Translations under genes and position numbers: made by a program | The notes under the pieces: model-generated | What the model saw: only the letters and a program-made list of their open reading frames with translations | The model's database searches: none | Told to the model about the DNA's origin: nothing | In this document: positions 1 through 10,441 of the stretch, in pieces | How the letters are laid out: the number at the start of each line of letters is the position of its first letter | Position numbering within the stretch: the first letter of the stretch is position 1 | Assembly (NCBI GenBank): GCA_902763805.1 | Contig: CACWTN010000001.1 | Location: 133,069-197,068, forward strand | Direction: 5' to 3' | DNA length: 64,000 nt | Source of the DNA: an uncultured bacterium | GTDB lineage: Bacteria; Cyanobacteriota; Vampirovibrionia; Gastranaerophilales; Gastranaerophilaceae

Positions 1-280
1 AATGGGATATTACCAAAAGTCAATTGTACTAATAACATTATATTATATCTTTACATTTATTAACATTTTGTTTTTGCAAAAATCCTTCATTCGGTGTATG
101 CGGGATATAAAAAATCATCTGTTTTAATGACAAAATAACTTTTACCCCCAACCGGACTGCCTTTTTTGGTAATGTTTTAACTTCTTAAAAAATACATAAT
201 CTAGATGTTAAAGAAAAGTACACAGGGTTAGATACCCTTAACATAAATCCTTATGTTTACTTAAGTAAAAGGAGGTCAGA

Positions 281-2254
281 ATGACAATTAGAAAACTTAC
301 TGTGGCAGCTGCTATTGCCGTAGGTATCGCAACATGCTCATTTAATACAGCACAAGCAGCATGTCCGTGTGAACAGCAGCCTGCTGTCACACAAACACCT
401 TGTGAGTGTAAAGATTTACCTGTAGTAACGGGTAACGCCTGCCCTTGCGACAACATTCCCGAGCCGACTTGTGGCTGTGATGAAGCTCCTGTCTGCGAAC
501 CGGATCCTGCGCCATCTTGCGCTTTATGTCCAAGCACAGGAAAAGTTCAGCGTGAAGACATGCGTCAGGTATATTCTTATCCAAACGCTATTTACGGTAC
601 AAACAATTTTGTCGGAACATCTAAAGATTCTATCTATTCTGCACAGGGCTACGGCTTAAATGTTGCGCCAATAACACGCAACAACGGACTTAATGCAATG
701 ACAATGGGTTCAACCGTTGCAACAGATGGTTCAATTACAGGTGCAGCATCTAACATTCCGTGCCTGAATGACATACCAAATCATACAGGCGCTCCGATTG
801 TAAGAGATGAGTCTAAAATGGATGGTGCGGGTTGTCCTGTTCAAATGCATACCGCAAACTCAATTCAGGCAATTAAAAAGACTTTGTCCCCTTTTGATTT
901 GTCACCGTTCGCAAACCTTCAGGGTATGACAGGTGCGGCAGCAGGAATGTCACAAATGTTCCCTGACGTTCCGTCAAGCCACTGGGCTGCCTGCGAAATC
1001 GATAAACTTGCAATGAATGACGTTGTTGTAGGCTATCCCGACAGACTTTACAAACCGTACAGAAATATTACCAGAGCAGAGTTTGCAACAATGCTTGTAA
1101 AAGGTTTTGACAAGGAAACTTACTCTTGTGCACCTGAAAAATTATTCTCAGATGTCCCAACAAACCACTGGGCAAGCAACGCCATTACGGTTGCTGTTCA
1201 TAACGATTTACTCAAAGGTTATCCTGATGGTAAATTCCTGCCAAACAACAATGTAACCCGCGTTGAAGCATTGTGCGCTTTATCAAAAGGCATTCAGTGC
1301 GACAATATCGATAAGTGCAAAGCTCAGGAAATCTTATCAAAATACTGCGACGGAAAACAAGTTCCTGAATGGGCTCAAATTCCTATAGCAAAAGCTTTGG
1401 ATAAAGGTGCGTTAAATAACTCTCCAAATCCTGACAAAATCAATCCGTTTGCAGAAGCAACAAGGGCAGACATAGCAGCAATGCTTCAAAACATCCGTGT
1501 TGCAGCAGGTATCGACAAAAATCCTGTAACCGCAAACAACGATTGCCCGACTTGTCCTGTTGACAAGAAAGCCTTCATAGAAGAAGAACAACTTGTTCAA
1601 ATCCCTACACTCAAGCTCAAATTCAAAGACCAGATTAACGCTAAATCTGCTCACGTTGGTCAGAGATTTGCCGCAAAAACAATGGAAGACGTAACCATTA
1701 ACGGTCAGTTATATCCTATCGGTTCAAATGTTTACGGTAAAGTTGTTGAAGTCGTAAGACCGTCAGGCTGTCAGAAGGGTGCTCTTAAACTTGCATTCCA
1801 GGAAATCGAGAATTGCGGTCACAGAGCAACTCTGCCAAAACAAATTCTCAATGCTGACATCAGCAAATCAAACACACCTAACATAATATCGAGAATTGTA
1901 ACCGCTCCGCTTACATGGTCAGGTCAAATGCTTGGTATCGTAGGCCGTACGACAGGCGGTATGATTTCAAGCCTCGGTAACGGACTTGAAAATATCACAG
2001 CAAGCACGGGTACCGCATTAGGTGAAACATTCCAGGGTCAATTCGGCGGCGCAGCAAGAAGTGTTGGCGATATGCTGTATGAAACAGTTAAAGCTCCGGT
2101 TGACTTTACAAGAACAGCCGTTTCGGGAACTATAGGTCTTGTACAGGCAACAGGCGACGAACTCGGTTATCTTGTTGATGCCAAAGGTCAAAAAATCTCA
2201 TCTATTAATCCGAGAGAACACGTTACAATTGCCTTCGGCTGCAGCGGAAGATAA
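281..2254 (+). CDS. Secreted SLH-domain envelope protein
   Basis: 657 aa. The first 26 residues form a signal peptide ending in TAQA. A Cys/Pro-rich stretch follows (about residues 27-90, many CxC and CPC motifs). Two clear S-layer homology domains lie at about 227-277 (FPDVPSSHWA) and 288-338 (FSDVPTNHWA), and a weaker third at about 365-408. The C-terminal 250 residues are unassigned and rich in Gly, Thr and Ser. SLH domains bind cell-wall polymers or peptidoglycan-linked sugars, so this is probably an abundant envelope-anchoring protein; in cyanobacterial relatives SLH domains also occur in outer-membrane porins, but I see no clear porin barrel. The start is fixed by AAAGGAGGT just upstream. 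It is followed by a strong terminator shared with fabI. Confidence 0.85.
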   Translation: MTIRKLTVAAAIAVGIATCSFNTAQAACPCEQQPAVTQTPCECKDLPVVTGNACPCDNIPEPTCGCDEAPVCEPDPAPSCALCPSTGKVQREDMRQVYSYPNAIYGTNNFVGTSKDSIYSAQGYGLNVAPITRNNGLNAMTMGSTVATDGSITGAASNIPCLNDIPNHTGAPIVRDESKMDGAGCPVQMHTANSIQAIKKTLSPFDLSPFANLQGMTGAAAGMSQMFPDVPSSHWAACEIDKLAMNDVVVGYPDRLYKPYRNITRAEFATMLVKGFDKETYSCAPEKLFSDVPTNHWASNAITVAVHNDLLKGYPDGKFLPNNNVTRVEALCALSKGIQCDNIDKCKAQEILSKYCDGKQVPEWAQIPIAKALDKGALNNSPNPDKINPFAEATRADIAAMLQNIRVAAGIDKNPVTANNDCPTCPVDKKAFIEEEQLVQIPTLKLKFKDQINAKSAHVGQRFAAKTMEDVTINGQLYPIGSNVYGKVVEVVRPSGCQKGALKLAFQEIENCGHRATLPKQILNADISKSNTPNIISRIVTAPLTWSGQMLGIVGRTTGGMISSLGNGLENITASTGTALGETFQGQFGGAARSVGDMLYETVKAPVDFTRTAVSGTIGLVQATGDELGYLVDAKGQKISSINPREHVTIAFGCSGR

Positions 2255-2275
2255 TAATCTTTCAAATAAAAAAAA

Positions 2276-2300
2276 GAGCGGTAAAACCGCTCTTTTTTTT
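2276..2300. terminator. Bidirectional Rho-independent terminator
   Basis: A perfect 7-bp stem (GAGCGGT/ACCGCTC) with an AAA loop is flanked by an A-run on the left and eight T on the right, so it can end both the SLH gene and the convergent fabI. Confidence 0.9.
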
Positions 2301-2314
2301 ATAAATATTATCTG

Positions 2315-3118
2315 CTATTCAGCATTACCGAGAATATCCATTTCTTCTGCTGAAGCATAAGCAGAATGGCATCCGCAGTCACAGTAAATAACTTCGCCTG
2401 TAGTTCCGCTTGAAAGGTCAGATGCCAAATATAAACCTGCTTTACCTACATCATCAAGAGCAACATTCTTTTTCAAAGGAGCTCTTAAAACTGCAGCCTT
2501 AAGCATTTTTGAAAATCCGCTGATACCCATTGAAGCAAGTGTCTTAACAGGACCTGAAGACAGACAGTTAACTCTGATACCTTTAGGACCTAAGTCAACA
2601 GCCAAAAATCTCATTGCAGATTCTAAAGCAGCTTTTGCAACGCCCATTACGTTGTAACTCGGAACAGAAAGTATTGAACCTAAGTATGTGAGAGCCAAAA
2701 TTGAACCGCCTTCGTTCATAATCGGTTCAGCATATTTTGCAACAGTAACGAGCGAATATGCGCTTACACCCAATGCTGTATCCCAAGCATCTTTTGTTGT
2801 ATCAATAAATCTGCCCATCAAAGCTTCTTTCGGAGCGAAAGCAACTGCGTGAACAACAAAGTCAATTTTACCGTAAACTTTTTCTACTTCTTCAAATACT
2901 GCCTTAACTTCTTCTTCCTTAGTTACGTCGCAGCTTACGATAACTTTTGCACCCATTGATTCTGCAATAGGTCTTACACGTTTTTCCATTGCTTCACCTG
3001 CATAAGAAAAAGCAATTTCAGCACCTGCTTCGTGCAATTTCTGCGCAATACCGTAAGCAATACCGTGAGTGTTGGAAACACCGAATATTATACCTTTTTT
3101 TCCCTTCATTAAATCCAT
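2315..3118 (-). CDS. fabI: Enoyl-[acyl-carrier-protein] reductase FabI
   Basis: 267 aa, the usual FabI length. It catalyses the last reduction of each fatty-acid elongation cycle with NAD(P)H. The nucleotide-binding start is GVSNTHGIAYGIA and the catalytic pair Tyr155/Lys162 sits in YNVMGVAK (Y-x6-K, as in E. coli Tyr156/Lys163). The longest open frame begins 36 codons earlier, but ATG at 3118 is preceded by GAGGAG at good spacing and starts exactly at the family's N-terminus (MKGKKGIIFG). A short Cys-rich tail (CDCGCH) near the C-terminus is unusual. Monocistronic, convergent with the SLH gene. Confidence 0.95.
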   Translation of the reverse strand: MDLMKGKKGIIFGVSNTHGIAYGIAQKLHEAGAEIAFSYAGEAMEKRVRPIAESMGAKVIVSCDVTKEEEVKAVFEEVEKVYGKIDFVVHAVAFAPKEALMGRFIDTTKDAWDTALGVSAYSLVTVAKYAEPIMNEGGSILALTYLGSILSVPSYNVMGVAKAALESAMRFLAVDLGPKGIRVNCLSSGPVKTLASMGISGFSKMLKAAVLRAPLKKNVALDDVGKAGLYLASDLSSGTTGEVIYCDCGCHSAYASAEEMDILGNAE

Positions 3119-3206
3119 ATCAAATACTCCTCTTTTTATTTTTAACAAATTAACTTTATCAAAAACATGGGATAAAAGCAATTGTTTAAGATTAAAAGAA
3201 AGTTTA

Positions 3207-3360
3207 CACTTGCCAAAATCCTTCAACTTAAGTCTTGGATTATTGGCAGTTCACAACCTTTACACTCCGTTTTTGTTTTCTTACGAAAACAGCACTCCGT
3301 CAGGTTGTTCACGAGGACGTGACTAGGTTGTTTACACAACCGTCGCACTTGCCAAAATCC
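3207..3360. repeat. 15-bp direct repeat pair beside fabI
   Basis: CACTTGCCAAAATCC occurs at 3207-3221 (in the fabI leader) and again at 3346-3360, 139 bp apart. The segment between holds no gene and is less AT-rich than its surroundings. Function unknown. Confidence 0.5.
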
Positions 3361-3365
3361 GCAAT

Positions 3366-3392
3366 AAAAAGAGATTGAATTTCTTCAATCTC
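3366..3392 (-). terminator. Terminator of the flagellin gene
   Basis: A 9-bp perfect stem GAGATTGAA/TTCAATCTC with a TTTC loop (3371-3392). The AAAAA at 3366-3370 becomes the T-tract on the minus strand, 40 bp past the flagellin stop. Confidence 0.8.
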
Positions 3393-3432
3393 ATATATAA
3401 GTACATATCCCAATCAACAACAATTTTATTTT

Positions 3433-4404
3433 TTATATTAAACTTAACGCTATACTCGGTGCCTGATTAGCTGTTGCAAGCAGTGTTGCTGATGCTTGCT
3501 GTAATATTTGCGCCTGTATATAATTTGATGATTCTTTTGCTACATCAGTATCTCTTATTGTGGATAAAGATGATGTCAGGTTTGTTGTCCTTACTTCTAT
3601 AGATGATGCCGCTGAATCAAGCCTGTTTTGAGTAGCACCAAGAGTTGTTACTCTGCTGTCAATATTCTTTAAGGCTGTATCTAGTGCCGCTAAAGTATCT
3701 TTTGCCTGATATCCCGTCTCTGTCTGTATTGAATAAACACCTGCTGCATTCTTTTTTAAACCTACAAAAGCGGCTGCAATTGCCGTATAACTACTTGTAT
3801 TATTTATCGGCGGAGTTAATGCTGTATTGTTATTGTCTTTTTTAACAATATTCATAAATGCTGTATTCCCTCCAAATAGTCCGCTTACCGTAGCATTACC
3901 GAATATTGTTGATGCCAGATTTATTACACTGTCTGCAGAAGCATCCAAACCTACCTGTATATTCAAACCGGCAGTACCAATAGTTCCCGCCATTAATTTA
4001 ATACCGTTAAACTCGGCATTATTTGCAACACGCGTAATTTCTTCCAATCTTGCAACTATTTCCGACTGCATAGCTTTTAAGGAATCTACTCCGTATGTTC
4101 CGTTAGAGGCTTGTTCCGTTAAATCCCTTATTCGCTGCAAATGGCCTGTTAACAAATCATAATTGCTTTCTGCCGTTGATAATAAATCTTTTCCTGTTGC
4201 AGTATTCTGAGCTACTATGTCCAATGAGCCGAGTTTTGTTATCCAACTTTCTGCAATAGAAAACCCTGCTGCATTATCTGATGCCTGATTAATCTTATAA
4301 CCTGTTGTCATTCTCTCTATTGCTGTATTCAAAGAATTTGTCGCAGCATTTAAATTCTGCTGAACAATCATAGACTCCATATTTGTTTTAATTACTACAG
4401 GCAT
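3433..4404 (-). CDS. Flagellin
   Basis: 323 aa. The N-terminal D0/D1 region (NLNAATNSLNTAIERMTTGYKINQASDNAAG) and the C-terminal D1/D0 coiled region (QNRLDSAASSIEVRTTNL through the end) are classic flagellin. The central variable region (about 150-230) is short, so the filament surface is probably simple. It forms the flagellar filament after export. AAAGGT precedes the ATG. No other flagellar structural gene is adjacent, although a FlhA-like domain protein lies 3 kb away. A 16-bp palindrome lies about 70 bp upstream. It could be one of several flagellin paralogues. Confidence 0.93.
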   Translation of the reverse strand: MPVVIKTNMESMIVQQNLNAATNSLNTAIERMTTGYKINQASDNAAGFSIAESWITKLGSLDIVAQNTATGKDLLSTAESNYDLLTGHLQRIRDLTEQASNGTYGVDSLKAMQSEIVARLEEITRVANNAEFNGIKLMAGTIGTAGLNIQVGLDASADSVINLASTIFGNATVSGLFGGNTAFMNIVKKDNNNTALTPPINNTSSYTAIAAAFVGLKKNAAGVYSIQTETGYQAKDTLAALDTALKNIDSRVTTLGATQNRLDSAASSIEVRTTNLTSSLSTIRDTDVAKESSNYIQAQILQQASATLLATANQAPSIALSLI

Positions 4405-4472
4405 ACCCTAACCTTTCAAAAAGAAACCGTGATAGTTGCTTTATTTTCCCTAATTGATACTCTCTCTTAATA

Positions 4473-4488
4473 GATGTATATATACATC
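4473..4488. promoter_or_regulatory. Perfect 16-bp palindrome upstream of flagellin
   Basis: GATGTATATATACATC is a perfect dyad 69-84 bp upstream of the flagellin start, in the only promoter-sized gap between gyrB and flagellin. It resembles a dimeric-regulator operator; the regulator is unknown. Confidence 0.4.
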
Positions 4489-4583
4489 ACATATCCTTTT
4501 ATACACATATTATAGACTAACTCTATAATAATTACACCATGCATGTTTAAAACTGTTACATTTATTTACATTTATTATATATA

Positions 4584-4613
4584 AAAAAAGATGCCCCCGA
4601 AAGGACATCTTTT
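4584..4613 (-). terminator. Terminator of gyrB
   Basis: AAAGATG/CATCTTT stem with a GC-rich interior; the A-run at 4583-4589 is the T-tract on the minus strand. It lies about 20 bp beyond the gyrB stop. Confidence 0.75.
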
Positions 4614-4633
4614 CCTGTTTGTATGTTTAGACA

Positions 4634-7066
<2,433 letters not shown>

Positions 7067-7231
7067 TTATCCCCCTCGTAAGTCTTTTTTAATCAGACGA
7101 TTATAAAATCCCTTCCAATCTATTATATAACAGTATTGTAACACAAAAAAAGTTAATTTTGCAAAGGGGGTAGAGGATAAATTTATAAAGATTCGTTTTG
7201 ACTTTTAAATTTTGCTTATTAAGAAAAAAAT

Positions 7232-7885
7232 ATGCTAAGGTTAATTAAAAATTTATTTGGTAAAAAATCAGAAGAAAATACAGCACTGTCTGTCAGTGAA
7301 AAAATAGATAACATGTTTGAAGAACTTTCAGAAAATATAGTTCTTATTCAAATTGGCAGTGATTTGGCGGAACAAAACCTGAGAAAAGAGCTTTGTGATG
7401 TTATTGATGTACTGCGAATAGAGGTTAAAGATGAATGCGGGTTTATAATTCCTCAAATACACATTACATACAATTTCACCTTGCAGGAAAATGAGTATAA
7501 AATTTATATTCGCGGCAATTTGGCCAAAGATGATTTTCTTATCCCGAATGCAGATGGTATAAGAGATGAGTTTTATGACACCTTAAAAACCGTAATTTAT
7601 GACAGACTGGGTGAAATTTTCACCAATGACATCGTTGAACGGTATATAAGCACAACTCAAAAAAACAACGGTTGGTTAATTTGGAATATCACAAGTATTT
7701 TATCCGTTCCCGAGATAAAAATAATTCTCATAGATCTGATAAATTACGGTAAATCTATTAATAATATCGGGTACATTTTTGAAAAAATCGGCGAAGAAAT
7801 TTTGCTTGACGGCAGTTATCAGGAACACTGCTTTAAAAAATATAATCCGCACGCTATTGCCAAACAAGTTATAAAACAACTGTAA
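7232..7885 (+). CDS. Soluble protein resembling the FlhA cytosolic domain
   Basis: 217 aa, with no signal peptide or membrane helix. Residues about 35-95 read like the start of the FlhA/InvA (T3SS export gate) cytoplasmic domain: ELCDVIDVLRIEVKDECGF, then IIPQIHI and LQENEYKIYIRG, matching the family's LLDRI..IRK...ELGF(V/I)IP.IRI.DN..L.PNEY.I...G pattern. The end (PEIKIILIDLINYGKSINNI) matches the LQ.VLQNLLREGVSIRDL region. True FlhA has about 300 N-terminal residues with eight membrane helices; here they are absent. It may act as a decoy, regulator or chaperone-binding partner of the export machinery. Identification is by pattern, without a search. The Shine-Dalgarno site is weak. Confidence 0.6.
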   Translation: MLRLIKNLFGKKSEENTALSVSEKIDNMFEELSENIVLIQIGSDLAEQNLRKELCDVIDVLRIEVKDECGFIIPQIHITYNFTLQENEYKIYIRGNLAKDDFLIPNADGIRDEFYDTLKTVIYDRLGEIFTNDIVERYISTTQKNNGWLIWNITSILSVPEIKIILIDLINYGKSINNIGYIFEKIGEEILLDGSYQEHCFKKYNPHAIAKQVIKQL

Positions 7886-7938
7886 AAAATTTTTTATAGC
7901 AACATGCAAAAAAAATTTTTATCTGTTTTAATAACAAT

Positions 7939-9690
7939 ATGAAAATCTGCGCAATAAATTATTCAGGAGTAAAAAATACCGTTTTTAAAGCCGATAGTTA
8001 CCAAAATAACGTGGTAGCTGAGCTGCTGGAAAAACAGTATATTGACGGCAAAAAACGTTTTACCCCTGAAGAAATTGAATCTATTACACTAAAAACAGAG
8101 GATATAAGAAAAACATATAATATGAGAGCCCGGGACAACACACCGTTTATTGAAGCACTTGAACACATGCTTGATTACAAAAAATATCCGCCTGTGGGAG
8201 ATAACATATATTTATCCGCAGACGACATTCTTTCACTTCTTTCAATTAAAAATGACGGAACCAGCTATCGTTTTAACAGATGGTTTTTAAACTATTTCAG
8301 CATGAGGGACGGCATTACAGGCAAAGATATCCATAAAATCAGAATGGCGGCAAAAAGACATACCGACTGCGGTGACGCAATTAATGCAATGCTCACAATA
8401 AATGACAGAAACGGAAAATTTGTTCATTCTGTTGATGATATATGCGAGCTGCTTGAATATGCCGATACAAAAACGGGAAGTCACGGTCTTTACAATATTA
8501 TTAACGCAAGAATATATGACAAAAATATTAACGAAAAGCGTTTTCTGAAAAAGGACGAACTTGTAAAAATTTTAAACGAAAACGGGAGTGAGTTTAACGT
8601 AAAAATATCACCATCAGGATTAAATATTGTTTCTTCAAACGATATTAAAAATTATGAGCTCACAGATAAAGGACTTGAGCATTCGTCGACAGAAAAATTA
8701 TCAGCAAATCAGGGAAAAAACATACTCAGATCAAAACGCATTTTTTCTGACGGAAGACAAACATATTGCGTATCACGAATAGAAGACGGAGTTATTCAGA
8801 ATTCTTATTCGGCAGTATATGACGGGGAAAAACGTTTATACTATGAGAAACTAAAACCTTCCAAAGACTTTCCGGACTTATACATTTTAGAAAAACTCGG
8901 TGATAACAATATTACTGCAAGTACAAATATTACCGAGGATTTAAACTCTCCGGACTGTTATTCATACAGAAAAAACTTTATATCACCAAACGGTATGACA
9001 ACAACTCAAGTAATTATCAATAAACCAAATAAAAAAAGTTCTTTTTACAAAGTCACGGATAAAAAGGGAGATACCCTGTTTATGCAGACCAGAAGCTTTA
9101 AAACCATAAATGACCATTGTACCCAAAGTTTATTAAACGGAAAACCATATAATATGGTGTTTTGGGACGACAAAATAAAACTGACATTACCAAATGAAGA
9201 AAAAATCATTATTGATGGGAAACTGCTTGATAAAAGACTTATGCAATTATACAAAAAACTTCCGGGAGACATTTTGGAATTGATTTCGAAAATGGGAGTT
9301 AAGGTTCGCCTGGCAACATCAACAGAAGACTGCCTTTACCATGACGATAAAATAATACATACGGTTAATGATACGGGTATTTTTATGCATGAGTTCGGAC
9401 ATGCCGTTGACGCAATAATTATGTCAGGATACAGCAAAGCTCTGGGCAATATTTACAGAAAAGAATTTTATGAAGTATCAAAAAACACCAGCGATTTAAC
9501 AGTATGCTCACTGGAAAAATTTAAAAAATTGCATGAACTTGTTGCAGAAGGATACCAGATATTTTCAGGAGAGCTTGTTGCACCAAAATTTGCGCCGGAA
9601 CTTGGCGCCCGTATGTTTAATCTTCAACGGTATTTTCCTGAAAGTTTGACCTTTTTGGCAAAACAATTTCTGAAATACGGTGCAATATAG
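7939..9690 (+). CDS. Putative zinc metalloprotease, lethal-factor-like motif
   Basis: 583 aa. The C-terminal domain carries HEFGH at 484-488 and a downstream HELVAEGYQIF segment (Glu533 or Glu537 as third zinc ligand). This arrangement recalls the M34 anthrax-lethal-factor-like/Pro-Pro endopeptidase group. Residues 1-480 are unassigned; 150-200 contain acidic EF-hand-like stretches but no perfect loop. The N-terminus MKICAINYSGVKNTVFKA is not a signal peptide but resembles that of another metalloprotease in this window (30382-32106). The gene lies 53 bp after the FlhA-like gene on the same strand. No good Shine-Dalgarno sequence. The substrate is unknown. Confidence 0.6.
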   Translation: MKICAINYSGVKNTVFKADSYQNNVVAELLEKQYIDGKKRFTPEEIESITLKTEDIRKTYNMRARDNTPFIEALEHMLDYKKYPPVGDNIYLSADDILSLLSIKNDGTSYRFNRWFLNYFSMRDGITGKDIHKIRMAAKRHTDCGDAINAMLTINDRNGKFVHSVDDICELLEYADTKTGSHGLYNIINARIYDKNINEKRFLKKDELVKILNENGSEFNVKISPSGLNIVSSNDIKNYELTDKGLEHSSTEKLSANQGKNILRSKRIFSDGRQTYCVSRIEDGVIQNSYSAVYDGEKRLYYEKLKPSKDFPDLYILEKLGDNNITASTNITEDLNSPDCYSYRKNFISPNGMTTTQVIINKPNKKSSFYKVTDKKGDTLFMQTRSFKTINDHCTQSLLNGKPYNMVFWDDKIKLTLPNEEKIIIDGKLLDKRLMQLYKKLPGDILELISKMGVKVRLATSTEDCLYHDDKIIHTVNDTGIFMHEFGHAVDAIIMSGYSKALGNIYRKEFYEVSKNTSDLTVCSLEKFKKLHELVAEGYQIFSGELVAPKFAPELGARMFNLQRYFPESLTFLAKQFLKYGAI

Positions 9691-9777
9691 TTTAAAACAA
9701 AAAATCCTAACTCTTGATTTTTCAGTATTTAGTTGATAATATTAAAGGGTCTTGAGATTTGCAAGGCAAGACTAAAA

Positions 9778-9846
9778 CGTCACGGGCCTGTGGCAAGGAC
9801 TCCGCGAGCAAGATTGAGTATCTTGCGAGAAGGAGGGAAGGTAGCG
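9778..9846. repeat. 69-bp repeat R1, copy a
   Basis: Identical to 10012-10080. The first 17 bp (CGTCACGGGCCTGTGGC) equal the 6-bp leader plus the first 11 bases of the tRNA at 10135. It contains the inverted repeat GCAAGAT/ATCTTGC. Confidence 0.9.
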
Positions 9847-9967
9847 GGCTCGCGCCGAGCGATAAGGCAAGCCGAGCGAAGTATTTCGCGAGGTGGAGCC
9901 GAGGAAACAGAGTCGGCTTTGCGGAGGCAAAGGCGAGCAGGTTTCCGAGCGGAGCCGTTAAAATAAC

Positions 9968-10028
9968 AGCTACCGCAGCGCCCAAAGCGAAATTACAATT
10001 GAATATTAAGTCGTCACGGGCCTGTGGC
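9968..10028. repeat. 61-bp repeat R2, copy a
   Basis: Identical to 10085-10145, the segment that runs from the tRNA upstream region into the first 11 tRNA bases. This copy continues into R1 copy b instead of into a tRNA. Confidence 0.9.
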
Positions 10029-10080
10029 AAGGACTCCGCGAGCAAGATTGAGTATCTTGCGAGAAGGAGGGAAGGTAGCG
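10012..10080. repeat. 69-bp repeat R1, copy b
   Basis: Second perfect copy of 9778-9846, overlapping the end of R2 copy a. It is followed by a short hairpin (GGTAGC/GCTACC, 10075-10090) made at the junction with R2 copy b. Confidence 0.9.
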
Positions 10081-10084
10081 CATA

Positions 10085-10145
10085 AGCTACCGCAGCGCCC
10101 AAAGCGAAATTACAATTGAATATTAAGTCGTCACGGGCCTGTGGC
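10085..10145. repeat. 61-bp repeat R2, copy b (tRNA leader)
   Basis: Perfect second copy of 9968-10028. Here the repeat runs on into the only complete tRNA gene of the cluster, so it probably carries that tRNA's promoter or processing leader. Confidence 0.9.
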
Positions 10146-10206
10146 GCAGCGGTAGCGCAGAGGACTCATAATCCTTTGGTCGTGGGTTCGAATCCCTCCG
10201 GGCCCA
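10135..10206 (+). tRNA. tRNA with CAT anticodon (Met elongator or Ile2)
   Basis: Cloverleaf: acceptor GGGCCTG/CGGGCCC with one G-T pair, D stem GCGC/GCGC, anticodon stem GAGGA/TCCTT around loop CTCATAA (anticodon CAT), and TTCGAAT T-loop. The T stem has a T-T mismatch at its second pair. CCA is not encoded. It lacks the initiator features (C1-A72 mismatch, three G-C pairs in the anticodon stem), so it is elongator tRNA-Met or lysidine-modified tRNA-Ile; sequence alone does not settle which. Confidence 0.85.
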
Positions 10207-10215
10207 AATTTAATA

Positions 10216-10241
10216 AAAGAGAGCATTTTAGCTCTTTTTTT
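10216..10241 (+). terminator. Terminator after the tRNA
   Basis: AGAGC/GCTCT stem followed by eight T, 10 bp past the tRNA. It sits inside a larger inverted repeat, CCCAAATTT (10203) to AAATTTGGG (about 10248). Confidence 0.8.
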
Positions 10242-10328
10242 TATGCAAAAATTTGGGAGGGCTTCTCACCCAGTGGGTTCTTCCCCTCCTTCCCTCGGAG
10301 ATAATTAATCTCCTCGGGCGGAGTCCTT

Positions 10329-10396
10329 CTCCGGGCCCAAATTTTAAAAAAAGACTACAATTTGGTAGTCTTTTTTTTGTTGAAAATTTGGGAGGG
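10329..10396. repeat. Second copy of tRNA 3' end plus terminator unit
   Basis: CTCCGGGCCCAAATTT at 10329-10344 repeats the tRNA 3' end (10196-10211). It is again followed by a hairpin terminator (GACTAC/GTAGTC plus eight T) and then by AAAATTTGGGAGGG, as after the real tRNA. The 70 bp before it do not fold into an intact tRNA. Confidence 0.75.
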
Positions 10397-10441
10397 GTTA
10401 TAGTGTATTTTTTTGTCCGTTTTGACGATAAACAAACAAAT

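Noticed and set aside
1-280. Gene or RNA in the first 280 bp
   Set aside because: Only AT-rich leader with small hairpins (AGGGT/ACCCT and AACATA/TATGTT) before the SLH gene; no open frame and no known RNA pattern.
4405-4633. Sigma-28 flagellin promoter
   Set aside because: No TAAAGTTT/GCCGATAA pair on the minus strand at normal spacing.
9722-10102. 126-aa open frame on the minus strand with a repeated LPSLLLARYSILLAESLPQARD-like segment
   Set aside because: The internal repeat is only the translation of the 69-bp DNA repeat, there is no ribosome site, and the frame crosses the tRNA leader copies.
9778-10145. Possible CRISPR array from the repeated 69/61-bp units
   Set aside because: Only two copies of each, repeats too long, no spacers of regular size and no cas genes.
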